The position numbers were made by a program, and so were the translations under genes. A stretch of 64,000 bases of DNA from Bifidobacterium apri. GTDB lineage: Bacteria > Actinomycetota > Actinomycetes > Actinomycetales > Bifidobacteriaceae. The notes below the pieces were generated by a model that had not been told where the DNA came from, made no database searches, and saw only the letters and a list, made by a program, of their open reading frames with translations. Below are positions 52,571 to 62,033 of the stretch, piece after piece. Position 1 is the first letter of the stretch. Each line of letters starts with the position of its first letter. The stretch lies in the NCBI RefSeq assembly GCF_009299485.1, contig NZ_WBSO01000001.1:124001-188000 (forward strand). Reading direction: 5' to 3'.

Positions 52571-53578
52571 TCAGTCGATGACCCCGCGTGCGACCATCTC
52601 ACGAGCCACTTCACGGTATTCCTGCGCGGTCTTGTGATTCGGCGCGTAGATGGTGATCGGCGCCGCGGCAACTGTCGCATCAGGCAGTTTGATGGACCGG
52701 GAGATCACCGTATGGAACACCTTGTCGCCGAACGCCTCGTAAATACGTTGCAGCACTTCCTCGGAGTGCAGGGTGCGCGTGTACATGGTGACCAACACGC
52801 CGTCAATCTCGAGGGACGGATTGATGCGCGACTGCACTTTCTCAATGGATTGCATGAGCAGTGCAACGCCACGCAATGCGAAGAATTCGGCGGCGACGGG
52901 AATCATGACGCCGTCCGCCGCGGTCAGCGCATTGACGGTGAGCAGCCCAAGGGACGGCTGGCAGTCGATGATGATGAGATCGTATTCATCGCGTATCTTA
53001 CGCAGGACGCTGGCGAGAATCTGTTCGCGCCCGACCTCGGTGACCAGTTGGACTTCGGCGGCAGACAAGTCGATATTCGCAGGCATGACGTCGAGATCCT
53101 TGAAATCCGTATGCTGAATGATGTCGTGCGGATCGACAGACGGGTCGAACAGAGCCGTATACACGGTGTTTTCCACGGTGTTCGCGTTGATACCAAGTCC
53201 GACCGTCGCCGCGCCTTGCGGGTCGAAATCGACAATCAGCACACGACGACCGTACTGGCTGAGCGCTCCTGCGATATTGATGGAGCTGGTGGTCTTGCCG
53301 ACACCGCCTTTTTGGTTGCACATCGCGATGACACGCGCTGGCCCGTGCTCGTGGCGCGGCTGCGGCGCAGGAAACGTCTCATATTCTCGTCCCAGTAAAT
53401 CCGTTGGCATACCGTTCACTGTAGCAAGCGGCGTGTCCACGCCCGGCTGGATTCCGTCTTCAGGTTCGAGCTCGTCATCATTCGTGTCATGGATGAATCG
53501 GGTCGCACCGGTATTCGTGCCCGTAATCGGCAACAATCCCTGACGGGTGTCGCGCATCGGGATCATTGTGTCATCCAC
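52571..53578 (-). CDS. parA: ParA/Soj-family ATPase
   Basis: The 335-residue protein has about 80 poorly conserved residues followed by a deviant Walker A (CNQKGGVGKTTSSINIAGAL), Walker A' VLIVDFDPQGAATVGLG and Walker B IIIDCQPSLGLLTVNAL. The GTG at 53578 has GGAAGGAG five bases upstream; several ATG codons follow shortly, so the start is uncertain. Its position between xerD and scpA is the standard actinobacterial arrangement of this second ParA, distinct from the origin-proximal parAB. Role in placing or organising chromosomes is inferred from the family. Confidence 0.9.
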   Translation of the reverse strand: MDDTMIPMRDTRQGLLPITGTNTGATRFIHDTNDDELEPEDGIQPGVDTPLATVNGMPTDLLGREYETFPAPQPRHEHGPARVIAMCNQKGGVGKTTSSINIAGALSQYGRRVLIVDFDPQGAATVGLGINANTVENTVYTALFDPSVDPHDIIQHTDFKDLDVMPANIDLSAAEVQLVTEVGREQILASVLRKIRDEYDLIIIDCQPSLGLLTVNALTAADGVMIPVAAEFFALRGVALLMQSIEKVQSRINPSLEIDGVLVTMYTRTLHSEEVLQRIYEAFGDKVFHTVISRSIKLPDATVAAAPITIYAPNHKTAQEYREVAREMVARGVID

Positions 53579-53680
53579 GCCTACTCCTTCCCGCGTATCC
53601 GCCGCGGATACGCCTGTGGTGCGACCACGCCGCCGCACACCACACATTATCGTATCGCCCGCACGCCCCAGCGTCATTCC

Positions 53681-53745
53681 TGCCGAAGCGCACACCGAAG
53701 TGTACGCTGAAGCACACGCTGAAACACACGCCGGGCTGAGCGCGG
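53681..53745. repeat. Degenerate 12-bp repeats before parA
   Basis: GAAGCGCACACC, GAAGTGTACGCT, GAAGCACACGCT and GAAACACACGCC follow each other in the gap between xerD and parA. No function is visible. Confidence 0.55.
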
Positions 53746-53753
53746 AAGCATGC

Positions 53754-54710
53754 TTACCTCGCCCGCGGATGGGCGGTCATATAGGTTTCAATCAGGGTTT
53801 CCGGAGCGATATGCGTGTAAATCTGCGTCGTCGTAACCGAGGCGTGCCCCAGCAACTCCTGCACGGTACGCACATCCGCACCGCCCTGAATCAGATGCGT
53901 CGCGAACGAATGACGCAGCGTGTGCGGATGCAACGGTCGAGTCAGATGCGCCCGCTCCCCCGCGATGCGCACCACATCCCAAGCGCTCTGCCTAGATAAC
54001 CGTCTGCCGCGTTTGTTCAGGAACACCGCACGATCTTCAGGCTGTCTGGCCGTTGATTTTTCTAGAAGCGCGGGTCTGCCTGATTCACAATACCGTTTCA
54101 GCGCCTCGCATGCATAGCTGCCGATTGGGACCAGACGCTGTTTGGAGCCTTTGCCGGTGAGCCTGACCAGCCGGTCATTCATATCGATGTCTGCAAAATC
54201 CACGCCTACGGCTTCCGAAATGCGAGCGCCAGTGGCGTAGAGGAATTCGAGCAGCGCCTTGTCCCGCAGAACCACTGGGTCATCGCTTCCGTTCAACGAC
54301 GCGGCATCCAACAAGGCTGATACCTCGTCGATCGTCAATACGTCCGGCAGGTGGGATGCGCTTTTCGGCGCCCGTACTTTCGCTGAGGCATCATCACTGA
54401 CCGCGCCACGCGACAGAGCGAAACGATGAAACTCGTGGATACTTGCCAAATGCCGCCGCCGGCTCGCCACGCTCTGGCCATCGCCGGCAAGCGATTCGGC
54501 GTACGACTGCACGTCCTGCGGCCGGATCTGATCAAGCGAATGGATGCCGTGATCCTCCATCCAAGTGAGATAGCGGTCAAGATCGGACCGGTAAGCCTCG
54601 ACAGTCGCGTGGGCGAGCCCGCGTTCCACGGCGATATGCCCGATGAAGGCAGACAACTGATTGCGCATTGAGGAAGACGGCGTCGTCGACCGGTTCCATC
54701 GCTCGGTCAT
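53754..54710 (-). CDS. xerD: Tyrosine recombinase XerD
   Basis: The 318-residue protein has a core-binding domain (FIGHIAVERGLAHATVEAYRSDLDRYL) and the catalytic residues in ATGARISEAVG (Arg), TGKGSKQRLVPIG (Lys), HTLRHSFATHLIQGG (His, Arg), LLGHASVTTTQIYTHI (His, Tyr). Length and motifs suit XerD. AGGAGGTGATGGAACC precedes the ATG. It is the first gene of the xerD-parA-scpA-scpB cluster. Confidence 0.92.
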   Translation of the reverse strand: MTERWNRSTTPSSSMRNQLSAFIGHIAVERGLAHATVEAYRSDLDRYLTWMEDHGIHSLDQIRPQDVQSYAESLAGDGQSVASRRRHLASIHEFHRFALSRGAVSDDASAKVRAPKSASHLPDVLTIDEVSALLDAASLNGSDDPVVLRDKALLEFLYATGARISEAVGVDFADIDMNDRLVRLTGKGSKQRLVPIGSYACEALKRYCESGRPALLEKSTARQPEDRAVFLNKRGRRLSRQSAWDVVRIAGERAHLTRPLHPHTLRHSFATHLIQGGADVRTVQELLGHASVTTTQIYTHIAPETLIETYMTAHPRAR

Positions 54711-54958
54711 GGTTCCATCACCTCCTGTGCCGGTGTAGATAACGTTCGCACGTTGCGTGTGCGCGTAGGCGTTTGCGACTGTACTGCTGTTGCAATCCTA
54801 CAGGTGCGACGACATGAGTGCGACCGTTCGTTTCCGTCTTCATGACGCAGGTTTCCCGGAGCCACGCACCATGCCTCGGTTCCGGACGGGTGTCGGATAC
54901 AACGTGCTGCCAATACAACGGACGGCTGACACTACGGGTTGCTCATAACAACATGCTA

Positions 54959-55011
54959 CTTCTACAAACTGTCTACGCCAAGACCGTTCTTGGCGTAGAC
55001 AGTTTGTGAAG
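54959..55011. repeat. Perfect 20-bp palindromic hairpin
   Basis: ACAAACTGTCTACGCCAAGA (54964-54983) is followed by CCGT and then its exact reverse complement (54988-55007). Outside, CTTC pairs with GAAG. No T tract is adjacent. It lies between xerD and rplT. Confidence 0.95.
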
Positions 55012-55116
55012 GTGGCGTCGGCACCCGATCCATAACGTGTCACCACGTGTCACCGCATGTCACCGTCGTATCCGGCTCCGTAGGACACGCGTACCGACCA
55101 ACGGGCAGAACATACG

Positions 55117-55153
55117 GCAATGCCCCGACTCCTCAACGAAGTCGGGGCATTGC
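55117..55153 (-). terminator. Terminator of the infC-rpmI-rplT operon
   Basis: GCAATGCCCCGACT (55117-55130) and AGTCGGGGCATTGC (55140-55153) form a perfect 14-bp stem with a 9-base loop, about 60 bases after rplT. No T tract follows on the minus strand. Confidence 0.8.
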
Positions 55154-55212
55154 AAAACATCCAGTACGGCCAGCGGTGTTCACGCCGCATGACCGAGATG
55201 CTCCTGATAGGC

Positions 55213-55596
55213 TCAGGCAGCGACCGGAGCGTTCACATCGGCAGGCAGCGCAGCCTTGGCAGCCTCGACGATGCTCTTGAAGGTTTCCGGATCGGAGACG
55301 GCGAGCTCAGCGAGGGCACGACGGTCAAGTTCGATACCGGCGAGACGCAGACCCTGCATGAAGCGGTTGTACGTGATGCCCTCAGCGCGGACAGCGGCGT
55401 TGATGCGCTGGATCCACAGCTTGCGGAAGTCACCCTTGCGTGCCTTGCGGTCACGATAGTTGTAGGTGAAGGAGTGCAGCAGCTGCTCCTTGGCCTTGCG
55501 GTACAGGCGGGAACGCTGGCCACGATAGCCAGAAGCCCTCTCGAGAACGACGCGACGCTTCTTGTGGGCGTTGACTGCGCGCTTGACACGTGCCAT
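55213..55596 (-). CDS. rplT: 50S ribosomal protein L20
   Basis: The 127-residue protein has the L20 start [19 protein letters not shown] followed by [18 protein letters not shown], then [16 protein letters not shown] and YNRFMQGL. L20 binds 23S rRNA early in assembly. It is the third gene of the infC-rpmI-rplT operon, with AGCTGAGGAAATAAC before the ATG. Confidence 0.98.
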   Translation of the reverse strand: MARVKRAVNAHKKRRVVLERASGYRGQRSRLYRKAKEQLLHSFTYNYRDRKARKGDFRKLWIQRINAAVRAEGITYNRFMQGLRLAGIELDRRALAELAVSDPETFKSIVEAAKAALPADVNAPVAA

Positions 55597-55645
55597 AGTT
55601 ATTTCCTCAGCTTTCTATTCGTCTAATAACTCAACGGGCTTCGGT

Positions 55646-55840
55646 TCAGCGACCGAGCAGACCGCGCATCTTCTTCGCCTGCGACGTGGCCAGCACCTCG
55701 TCGGCGGACAGGTGACGGCGCTTCTTGGCCGACTTGTGCTCGAGGTTGTGGCGCATACCGGTGCCGGCGTGCATGAGCTTGCCCGAGCCAGTGACGCGGA
55801 CGCGCTTGGAAGCGGCGGAATTGGTTTTCATCTTCGGCAT
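55646..55840 (-). CDS. rpmI: 50S ribosomal protein L35
   Basis: The 64-residue protein [20 protein letters not shown] is a standard L35 with the family [14 protein letters not shown] segment. The ATG at 55840 has AAGGAGGGCAGCA upstream; a longer frame to 55861 is not used. It lies between infC and rplT. Confidence 0.97.
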   Translation of the reverse strand: MPKMKTNSAASKRVRVTGSGKLMHAGTGMRHNLEHKSAKKRRHLSADEVLATSQAKKMRGLLGR

Positions 55841-55924
55841 TGCTGCCCTCCTTGTGATCATCTATCACATCGTGTTGGATAGCGTGGGCGAATGGGCTCG
55901 GCCCATCCGACACATTCATTTGGC

Positions 55925-56626
55925 CTACTTGGAAGGCTTGTCTTCCTTCTGTTCGACGGAGGCGACAGCCTCTTTGGCGGCTTGTGCCGCTTTGGCCTTC
56001 GACTCCTGCTTGGCTGCGAGACGTGCCGCTTGGCGCGCCTGGCGCTCCGCGCGCGACTCGGCGCCGCGACGACGCTGCTCGGACTGGGTGTGCACCTTCT
56101 TGCCCTTGGGCGCAAGCGTCATGATGATGTTGCGACCCTCCTGCTTCGGCGCGGATTCCACCGTACCGTAGTCCTGCACTTCGTCGGCAAGCTTCTCGAG
56201 AAGCTCCACGCCGCCGATCGGACGGGACTGTTCACGGCCACGCAGCATGATGGTGACCTTGACCTTGTCTCCGCCTTCAAGGAAGCGGATGACATGGCCC
56301 TTCTTCACCTCGAAGTCGTGGGCGTCGATCTTGAGACGGAAACGGATCTCCTTGATTTCGGCGGTACTCTGATTGCGGCGCGCCTCGCGGGCCTTGATCT
56401 TCTCGTTGTACTTGTACTTGCCGTAATCAATGAGCTTGGCCACCGGAGGCTTCGCGTTCGGTGCCACCTCGACGAGATCGAGGTTCGCTTCCTTCGCCAA
56501 GTTCAACGCGACCGTAGTCGCGATGACGCCAACCTGCTCGCCGTTCGGGCCGATCAAGCGCACTTGGGAGACGCGAATCTCGTCGTTAATGCGTGGTTCG
56601 TCGCTAATGATGACTCCAATCCTCAT
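55925..56626 (-). CDS. infC: Translation initiation factor IF-3
   Basis: IF-3 keeps 30S subunits free and proofreads initiation. The N-domain begins [20 protein letters not shown], followed by [22 protein letters not shown], and the C-domain has [27 protein letters not shown] Lys/Ala-rich tail of about 45 residues ([19 protein letters not shown]) is an actinobacterial extension. An ATG at 56626 is in frame with AAGGAAAT before it, but GGAG also lies five bases before an ATT codon at 56608; ATT is the known autoregulatory start of infC in several bacteria. Confidence 0.94.
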   Translation of the reverse strand: MRIGVIISDEPRINDEIRVSQVRLIGPNGEQVGVIATTVALNLAKEANLDLVEVAPNAKPPVAKLIDYGKYKYNEKIKAREARRNQSTAEIKEIRFRLKIDAHDFEVKKGHVIRFLEGGDKVKVTIMLRGREQSRPIGGVELLEKLADEVQDYGTVESAPKQEGRNIIMTLAPKGKKVHTQSEQRRRGAESRAERQARQAARLAAKQESKAKAAQAAKEAVASVEQKEDKPSK

Positions 56627-56850
56627 ATTTCCTTAAGCGGATTTCCCCGAAACCGTTCGCGGTGAGTTCATGGAAGACATCATGCGATTTCGCCATACGA
56701 ATTTGCACGACTCAACCGTCATTCATATGCGTTTGCACGCATCAAGGTCTAACCTTGAACCCGAAACCACGACAGGCTTCCAGGTGGGGCTGACACCCGC
56801 TTTCTTGATTTCTCAAGCCGGTGCAATAGCTTAGCACATAAGCGGACAAA
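56627..56850 (-). promoter_or_regulatory. Leader of the infC operon
   Basis: About 220 bases upstream of infC hold no gene. TCAAGG-TCTAA-CCTTGA (56742-56758) forms a hairpin, and ATGCG/CGCAT lies next to it. Leaders of this operon carry L20 or attenuation control in other bacteria, but I cannot show either here. Confidence 0.4.
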
Positions 56851-57045
56851 ACACGCCAGCGTGTCGCGCCCGAACCCAATCATTCTTCACCGCACCATAC
56901 ATCGCCGATATAGAGGCCGAAGACACCCCCACGCCCACACACCCCACGTCCGCACCACGAAGCGTTCTCGCCCGCCACCATCGCGTTCTCGCCTACACCG
57001 CACCGCTACCCCACTATACTGGACGCATATCAGGAAGGGAGTCCC

Positions 57046-57825
57046 ATGGGACGAGAGCGCCAGCAATTGCATGACACCGGCAAGGTAGACACGACATGCG
57101 TCGTATTCGCGGCGGGCACGTATTTCGACGATCGCCCCTCAATCCCGCACGACGCGTTCGTCGTCGCCGCCGACGGCGGGCTTGATCACGCGCGCGCACT
57201 CGGCATCCGCGCCGATGCGGTCATCGGTGATTTCGATTCGATCAGCGGGCCGGTGCCCGAACAATCCGGCACCATTCGGCTGCCCGAGGAGAAAGACGAC
57301 CCCGATTTGCTGTCCGCTCTGAAAGTCGGTTGGGCCAAAGGCGCGCGGACCTTCCATATCTATGGGGCTCTCGGCGGACGCGTCGACCATTCCATCGCCA
57401 ATATCCAGATACTCGCACGCCTGGCCGCGCACGGGGGCATCGGCTACCTGTTCGGCGACGGCACCGTCGTCACCGCGATCTGCGACGGATCGCTCGCATT
57501 CACCGCCGACGCTGCGACACGCGGCGCCGGGCGCATGGTATCAGTGTTTTCGCACAGCGACCAATCGACCGACGTCACAGAGCGCGGGCTCAAGTATCAG
57601 CTCGAGCACGCGACCATGCTCAACGACACGGTCCAAGGGGTCAGCAATGAGTTCCTCACGGCCACGCCTGCTCTGGTCAGCGTCGGCAAAGGCACGCTTG
57701 TCGTCACATTCCCCGCAGAAGCGGGATTGCCGAATGTCGAGCGTCTGCACGCGTTCAGCGGCGACTTGGGCGCATTGAGCACCGCCGTGTCGGCGGCACT
57801 CGCAGCACCGCGACGTTCGGCGTGA
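57046..57825 (+). CDS. Thiamine pyrophosphokinase
   Basis: The 259-residue protein converts thiamin and ATP to thiamin diphosphate. Marks are FVVAADGGLDHARALGI, VIGDFDSISG with metal-binding Asp residues, EEKDDPDLLSALKVGW, and GALGGRVDHSIANIQIL. The C-terminal beta domain (LKYQLEHATMLNDTVQGVSNEF) binds thiamin. Together with the riboswitch-controlled ThiD-TenA it completes the route to TPP, the ligand of that riboswitch. GGAAGGGAGTCCC precedes the ATG. It is monocistronic. Confidence 0.9.
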   Translation: MGRERQQLHDTGKVDTTCVVFAAGTYFDDRPSIPHDAFVVAADGGLDHARALGIRADAVIGDFDSISGPVPEQSGTIRLPEEKDDPDLLSALKVGWAKGARTFHIYGALGGRVDHSIANIQILARLAAHGGIGYLFGDGTVVTAICDGSLAFTADAATRGAGRMVSVFSHSDQSTDVTERGLKYQLEHATMLNDTVQGVSNEFLTATPALVSVGKGTLVVTFPAEAGLPNVERLHAFSGDLGALSTAVSAALAAPRRSA

Positions 57826-57928
57826 CCTACCAGCGCGACCCATCGGCATGATGGATGAGCACGATTGCAAGGAACCGGGAGCTGGTATGGCCCAATCGGC
57901 ATACCGGTCACGATGCGCAAGCAATCCA

Positions 57929-57948
57929 TGCAAGAAAACGTTTGCAAA
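57929..57948 (+). promoter_or_regulatory. LacI-family-type operator upstream of gap
   Basis: TGCAAGAAAACGTTTGCAAA contains the AAACGTTT palindrome (57936-57943) flanked by TGCA on both sides, the style of LacI/CcpA/AraQ operators. It lies about 190 bases before the gap ATG. Confidence 0.45.
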
Positions 57949-58130
57949 AGATGTCAGCGTTCAGCAACATCACAGATGACACCCATCGCAATCGCATAGG
58001 AATTGCGCCTTCGGCATGACCGTTTTCCCGGCATTCGTACACCGTGAGCATTACAGTGGAGAGCGTTGGTAAACAATGGCAGAGGCATGTGCTCGCACAC
58101 GCTGAAGCCTGATCCCTAAGGGAGATATAC

Positions 58131-59186
58131 ATGACAGTAAAGATTGGTATCAACGGCTTCGGCCGTATCGGTCGTCTTGCGTTCCGCCGCATCTTCGAGC
58201 TGCAGGCTCGTGGTGGTCAGGCCGGTGACATCGAGGTCGCAGCCATCAACGATCTGACGACCCCGTCCATGCTGGCTTACCTGCTGAAGTACGACAGCAC
58301 CCACGGCACCTTCCGTCATGACGATGGCACCCCGGTTGAGGTCACCTCCACCGATCACTCCATCATCGTGGACGGCAAGGAATACACCGTGTACGCCGAG
58401 AAGGACGCCAACAACATCCCGTGGGTCAAGAACGACGGTGTCGAGTACGTGCTCGAGTGCACCGGCTTCTACACCTCCGCTGAGAAGTCCCAGGCACACA
58501 TCAACGCAGGCGCCAAGAAGGTCCTGATCTCCGCTCCGGCCAAGGACGAGACCACCCCGACCGTCGTGTTCGGCGTGAACCACGAGATCCTGAAGCCGAC
58601 CGACACCATCGTGTCCGCCGGCTCCTGCACCACCAACTCCATGGCCGCCATGGTCAAGCTGCTGAACGACAAGTTCGGCATCAAGGCTGGCTTCATGACC
58701 ACCATCCACGCGTACACCGGCACCCAGATGCTGCTTGACGGCCCGCGCTTCCCGAAGGCCCGCAACAACCGCGCCGCTGCGATCAACACGATTCCGCATT
58801 CCACCGGCGCCGCAAAGGCCATCGGCAAGGTCGTCCCGGAGGTCAACGGCAAGCTGCAGGGCCATGCCCAGCGCATCCAGGTCCCAGATGGCTCCGTCAC
58901 CGAGCTGACCACCGTTCTCGAGAAGGCCGCCACCGTTGACGAGATCAACGAAGCCTTCAAGGAAGCCTTCTCCAACACCGATTACTACGGCTACAACGCT
59001 GATGGCATCGTGTCCTCCGACATCATCGGCGACACCCACGGTGGCGTGTTCGATCCGACGCAGACCGACGTCAACACCGTTGACGGTCTGACGCTGGCTC
59101 GTACCGTCTCCTGGTACGACAACGAGTACGGCTTCACCTCCAACATGATCCGTACCCTGCTGTACTTCGCTGAGCTCAACAAGTGA
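58131..59186 (+). CDS. gap: Glyceraldehyde-3-phosphate dehydrogenase
   Basis: The 351-residue protein has the NAD-binding [17 protein letters not shown] and the catalytic Cys in [13 protein letters not shown], followed by [11 protein letters not shown] and [15 protein letters not shown]. It oxidises glyceraldehyde-3-phosphate in the lower part of the bifid shunt. AAGGGAGATATAC precedes the ATG. Codon use is strongly biased to C/G-ending preferred codons, as for a highly expressed gene. A strong terminator follows. Confidence 0.98.
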   Translation: MTVKIGINGFGRIGRLAFRRIFELQARGGQAGDIEVAAINDLTTPSMLAYLLKYDSTHGTFRHDDGTPVEVTSTDHSIIVDGKEYTVYAEKDANNIPWVKNDGVEYVLECTGFYTSAEKSQAHINAGAKKVLISAPAKDETTPTVVFGVNHEILKPTDTIVSAGSCTTNSMAAMVKLLNDKFGIKAGFMTTIHAYTGTQMLLDGPRFPKARNNRAAAINTIPHSTGAAKAIGKVVPEVNGKLQGHAQRIQVPDGSVTELTTVLEKAATVDEINEAFKEAFSNTDYYGYNADGIVSSDIIGDTHGGVFDPTQTDVNTVDGLTLARTVSWYDNEYGFTSNMIRTLLYFAELNK

Positions 59187-59208
59187 GCATAGCGTTCCAG
59201 CGCTGAAC

Positions 59209-59240
59209 AACCCCTCGGAAGCGATTCCGAGGGGTTTTCG
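59209..59240 (+). terminator. gap terminator
   Basis: AACCCCTCGGAA (59209-59220) and TTCCGAGGGGTT (59225-59236) form a 12-bp stem with a 4-base loop and a T-rich tail. Confidence 0.92.
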
Positions 59241-59367
59241 TTATTCTGCGGGGACTTCGGATTCGACCACGTAATCCGGAACACGCCAGGAAAACGGATA
59301 TCGCTGAGACGCCTTCGGGTTTCCGTGCGAAATCCGAAAAGGCCTCCCGTCAACCGGTAGTGCAAGC

Positions 59368-59886
59368 ATGTGGGGCATGGGCAAGAAGAAACACAATGAC
59401 AAAGGCATGGGCTCGACCCCGGCGACCTTGCAGCTGGAACGCGCCGGCGTCACCTTCAAGCTGTACGAATACGACCACTCCAACGATCATATGGACGAGG
59501 GATACGGCGTCGAGGCGGCGGAGAAACTCGGTCTCAACCCCAAACAGGTGTTCAAGACATTGATGGCGGACACCGGCAAGGAGCGCGTCATCGGTGTCGT
59601 TCCGGTCAGCGGACATATGGATTTGAAGGCGTTGGCCGCTGCGGTCGGCGCGAAAAAGGCGGCAATGGCCGATCCGAAAGTCGCGATGCGTGAGAGCGGA
59701 TACGTTGTCGGCGGCATCTCCCCGCTTGGCCAGCGCACTCGGCACAAAACCGTGTTGGACGAAAGCGCCCTGCAATTCGATGAAATCCTCGTGTCAGGCG
59801 GCAAACGCGGCTTGAGCGTCGGCGTCAATCCGCATGATCTGGTCGCAGTGCTCAGCGCGACGACCGCGCCGATTGGCACATGGTGA
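59368..59886 (+). CDS. ybaK: Cys-tRNA(Pro)/(Cys) deacylase YbaK
   Basis: The 172-residue YbaK/ProX-type protein hydrolyses mischarged Cys-tRNA(Pro). Marks are MGSTPATLQLERAGVTF, YGVEAAEKLGLNPKQVFKTL, LKALAAAVGAKKAAMAD, and GGISPLGQRT. The start may be 59368 or 59377, as neither has a clear ribosome-binding site. It stands alone downstream of gap. Confidence 0.9.
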   Translation: MWGMGKKKHNDKGMGSTPATLQLERAGVTFKLYEYDHSNDHMDEGYGVEAAEKLGLNPKQVFKTLMADTGKERVIGVVPVSGHMDLKALAAAVGAKKAAMADPKVAMRESGYVVGGISPLGQRTRHKTVLDESALQFDEILVSGGKRGLSVGVNPHDLVAVLSATTAPIGTW

Positions 59887-60055
59887 CGGCATAGCGCCGG
59901 CATGGTGCGCCGTATGATGCTGCGCCGCAATGCCTAGTGTTGCAATGCCTCGTGCGCAACATCCGACGATGCCGTCGGCACGCGTCTCGCACGGCACATT
60001 TGCCAAGGGGCGACGACGCCGAATGAGGCGGTGCCCCTCAATCGTGCATGTCACG

Positions 60056-60510
60056 GCATACGCAACCCGGCAAAACGCCCCAGTCAACCAGCAGGCCAGG
60101 CAGAATCCAACGAGCTGCGCATGCCCACACATACACAACCCGGCAGAACACCCCACCAACCACAACACCACCCGACATCCAACCACCCACGTATACCCAT
60201 ACATACACAACCCGGCAGAACGTTCCAACCAACCACAACACCACCCGACATCCAACCACCCACGTATACCCGCACATACACAACCGACCAAATCATCCCG
60301 CCTGACAGAACCACCGACCAGCAACCATCACGCCGCGTATGCCCAAACATACACAACCCGACAGAACACCCCAACCAACCAGCAAACCGGGCAGGATCCA
60401 ACGAGTTGCGCATCCCGGGACATACACAACCCGGCAAAACACCCCACCAGCCAGCGAACCGGGCGGGATTCAGCGGGTTGCGCATCCCGGGACATATGCC
60501 AATCATCACC
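60056..60510. repeat. Tandem array with 72-73 bp period (array 1)
   Basis: Units start at 60056, 60129, 60201, 60274, 60347, 60420 and 60492. The best conserved piece is ACATACACAACCCGGCAGAAC, preceded by GYATGCCC-like sequence; the rest of the unit is related but more diverged. Six full units and one partial are present. It lies between ybaK and ispH with no convincing gene. Confidence 0.9.
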
Positions 60511-60579
60511 TAAGATGGCACCACGCTGCTCTCCGGGTATACGCCGCGCGTCATTACGCGGCATACCACAGGTCACACG

Positions 60580-60790
60580 GCTCATCGCAGTACTACACAT
60601 CAGCACAGCACGCCGCGACGCAAGGCCGCACAACTCAGACCGCATCACGCCACATCACAGTGCAGCACAACACAGCACAACACACATCGCATTGCGCTAC
60701 ATCATGGCGCGCCACGCCACATCACGCCACATCACGCCGCACCACTGCACAACACAACTCAGCGCATCACAGCAAACAGCGCTCACGCCT
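60580..60790. repeat. Low-complexity CACA/CGCCACATCA tract
   Basis: Short units such as CAGCACAACA and CGCCACATCA recur irregularly up to the ispH stop. No gene is seen. Confidence 0.6.
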
Positions 60791-60791
60791 C

Positions 60792-61772
60792 CTACCGCTT
60801 GCGCAGCGCGGCAGGCAATACGAAATGCATGTTCTCCTTGACGGTCTCAACATAGGAGACATCAGAGAACCCAAGCGGCAGAAGCGCTTCAACCACGCCG
60901 TCGACCAGCGCGTCAGGCACCGAAGCACCGGACGAAACGCCGACGGTCTCCACACCGTCAAACCATGACGGATCCATTTCCGAAGCATCATCCACACGGT
61001 GGGCACGCCCCCGCCGTCCCAACGCCTCCTGCGCGACTTCCATAAGCCGCACCGAATTCGACGAGTTCGCCGACCCGACAATCACCACGCATTGCGCCTG
61101 TTCAGCAACCGTTTTCACCGCAGTCTGCCGGTTCTGTGTGGCGTAGCAGATATCGGAGCTCGGCGGCTCCTCAATCCAATCGAATCGTTCCTTCAACGCC
61201 GCCACCACGCCTGCGGTCTCATCCACACTCAACGTGGTCTGTGTCAGCAGCACTAACTTCTGTCCGGGTTGGAAATCAAGATCCGCGACATCATGTTCAT
61301 GCTCAATCAGATGGACATGCTCCGGCGACTCCCCCACCACGCCGACGGCCTCATCATGCCCTCGATGCCCGATATAGACGATTTCGTACCCCTCACGAAC
61401 AAAACGCGACACCTCGCGGTGGACTTTGCTCACCAGCGGGCAGGTCGCATCGACGATGAACATGCCACGCCGTTTGGCTTCCGCTTGTACCTGCGGCGAT
61501 ACGCCATGAGCTGAAAACACCACCGGGACACCGGCAGCGACAGCATCATCCGGGATTTCGGAGAGCTCCTCGACGAACACCGCACCCTGGGCGGCAAGAT
61601 CATCGACCACATGACGGTTGTGCACAATCTGGCGACGCACATACACCGGCGGCAAACCGTTGCGAGGACTCGCGGATTTCAGGATGGTCTGCACGGTGGC
61701 GATCGCTCGGTCGACCCCGGCGCAGAATCCCCTCGGATCAGCCAGAATAATGTGCTTGCCGTCGCCGTTCAT
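60792..61772 (-). CDS. ispH: 4-hydroxy-3-methylbut-2-enyl diphosphate reductase
   Basis: IspH makes IPP and DMAPP in the MEP pathway. The 326-residue protein has the three cluster cysteines in RGFCAGVDRAI, VDATCPLVSKVHRE and SSDICYATQNRQ, and the catalytic Glu-Thr region LTQTTLSVDET. GACGGGAGCGGT precedes the ATG at 61772; a longer frame to 61931 is unlikely. DMAPP made here is the substrate for MiaA at the other end of the window. Confidence 0.95.
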   Translation of the reverse strand: MNGDGKHIILADPRGFCAGVDRAIATVQTILKSASPRNGLPPVYVRRQIVHNRHVVDDLAAQGAVFVEELSEIPDDAVAAGVPVVFSAHGVSPQVQAEAKRRGMFIVDATCPLVSKVHREVSRFVREGYEIVYIGHRGHDEAVGVVGESPEHVHLIEHEHDVADLDFQPGQKLVLLTQTTLSVDETAGVVAALKERFDWIEEPPSSDICYATQNRQTAVKTVAEQAQCVVIVGSANSSNSVRLMEVAQEALGRRGRAHRVDDASEMDPSWFDGVETVGVSSGASVPDALVDGVVEALLPLGFSDVSYVETVKENMHFVLPAALRKR

Positions 61773-62033
61773 ACCGCTCCCGTCTGCCAATCGTGTGTTG
61801 CGCGCCCCGCACGGGGCACCATTCATCGTAATGCCGGCCGTCATGCCGTAAGCGGTTTCGGCGAGCCTCATGCAGTTCGTGCACAACACGCCGCCCGTGA
61901 CCATATTGCGTATCGTGCGACATTGCGGCATATGGCACTATGCGCCCATCGCGATAGCATGGAATCAACAAACCGCGCTGGTGCGGACGCAAAGCCGCAC
62001 CGACGCCAACTTTCAGCGGACAGGAGTCAGGGC

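Noticed and set aside
54964-55007. dif site for XerC/XerD
   Set aside because: dif sites are about 28 bp with an imperfect dyad around a 6-bp centre; this is a 44-bp perfect hairpin with a 4-base loop and no similarity to known actinobacterial dif.
58116-59210. 364-codon minus-strand frame opposite gap
   Set aside because: gap is unambiguous and highly biased in codon use; the shadow frame has Gly/Val-rich nonsense composition.
59930-60841. 303-codon plus-strand repeat protein
   Set aside because: It only follows the tandem array; the 73-bp period is not a multiple of three, so the repeat shifts frame each unit.
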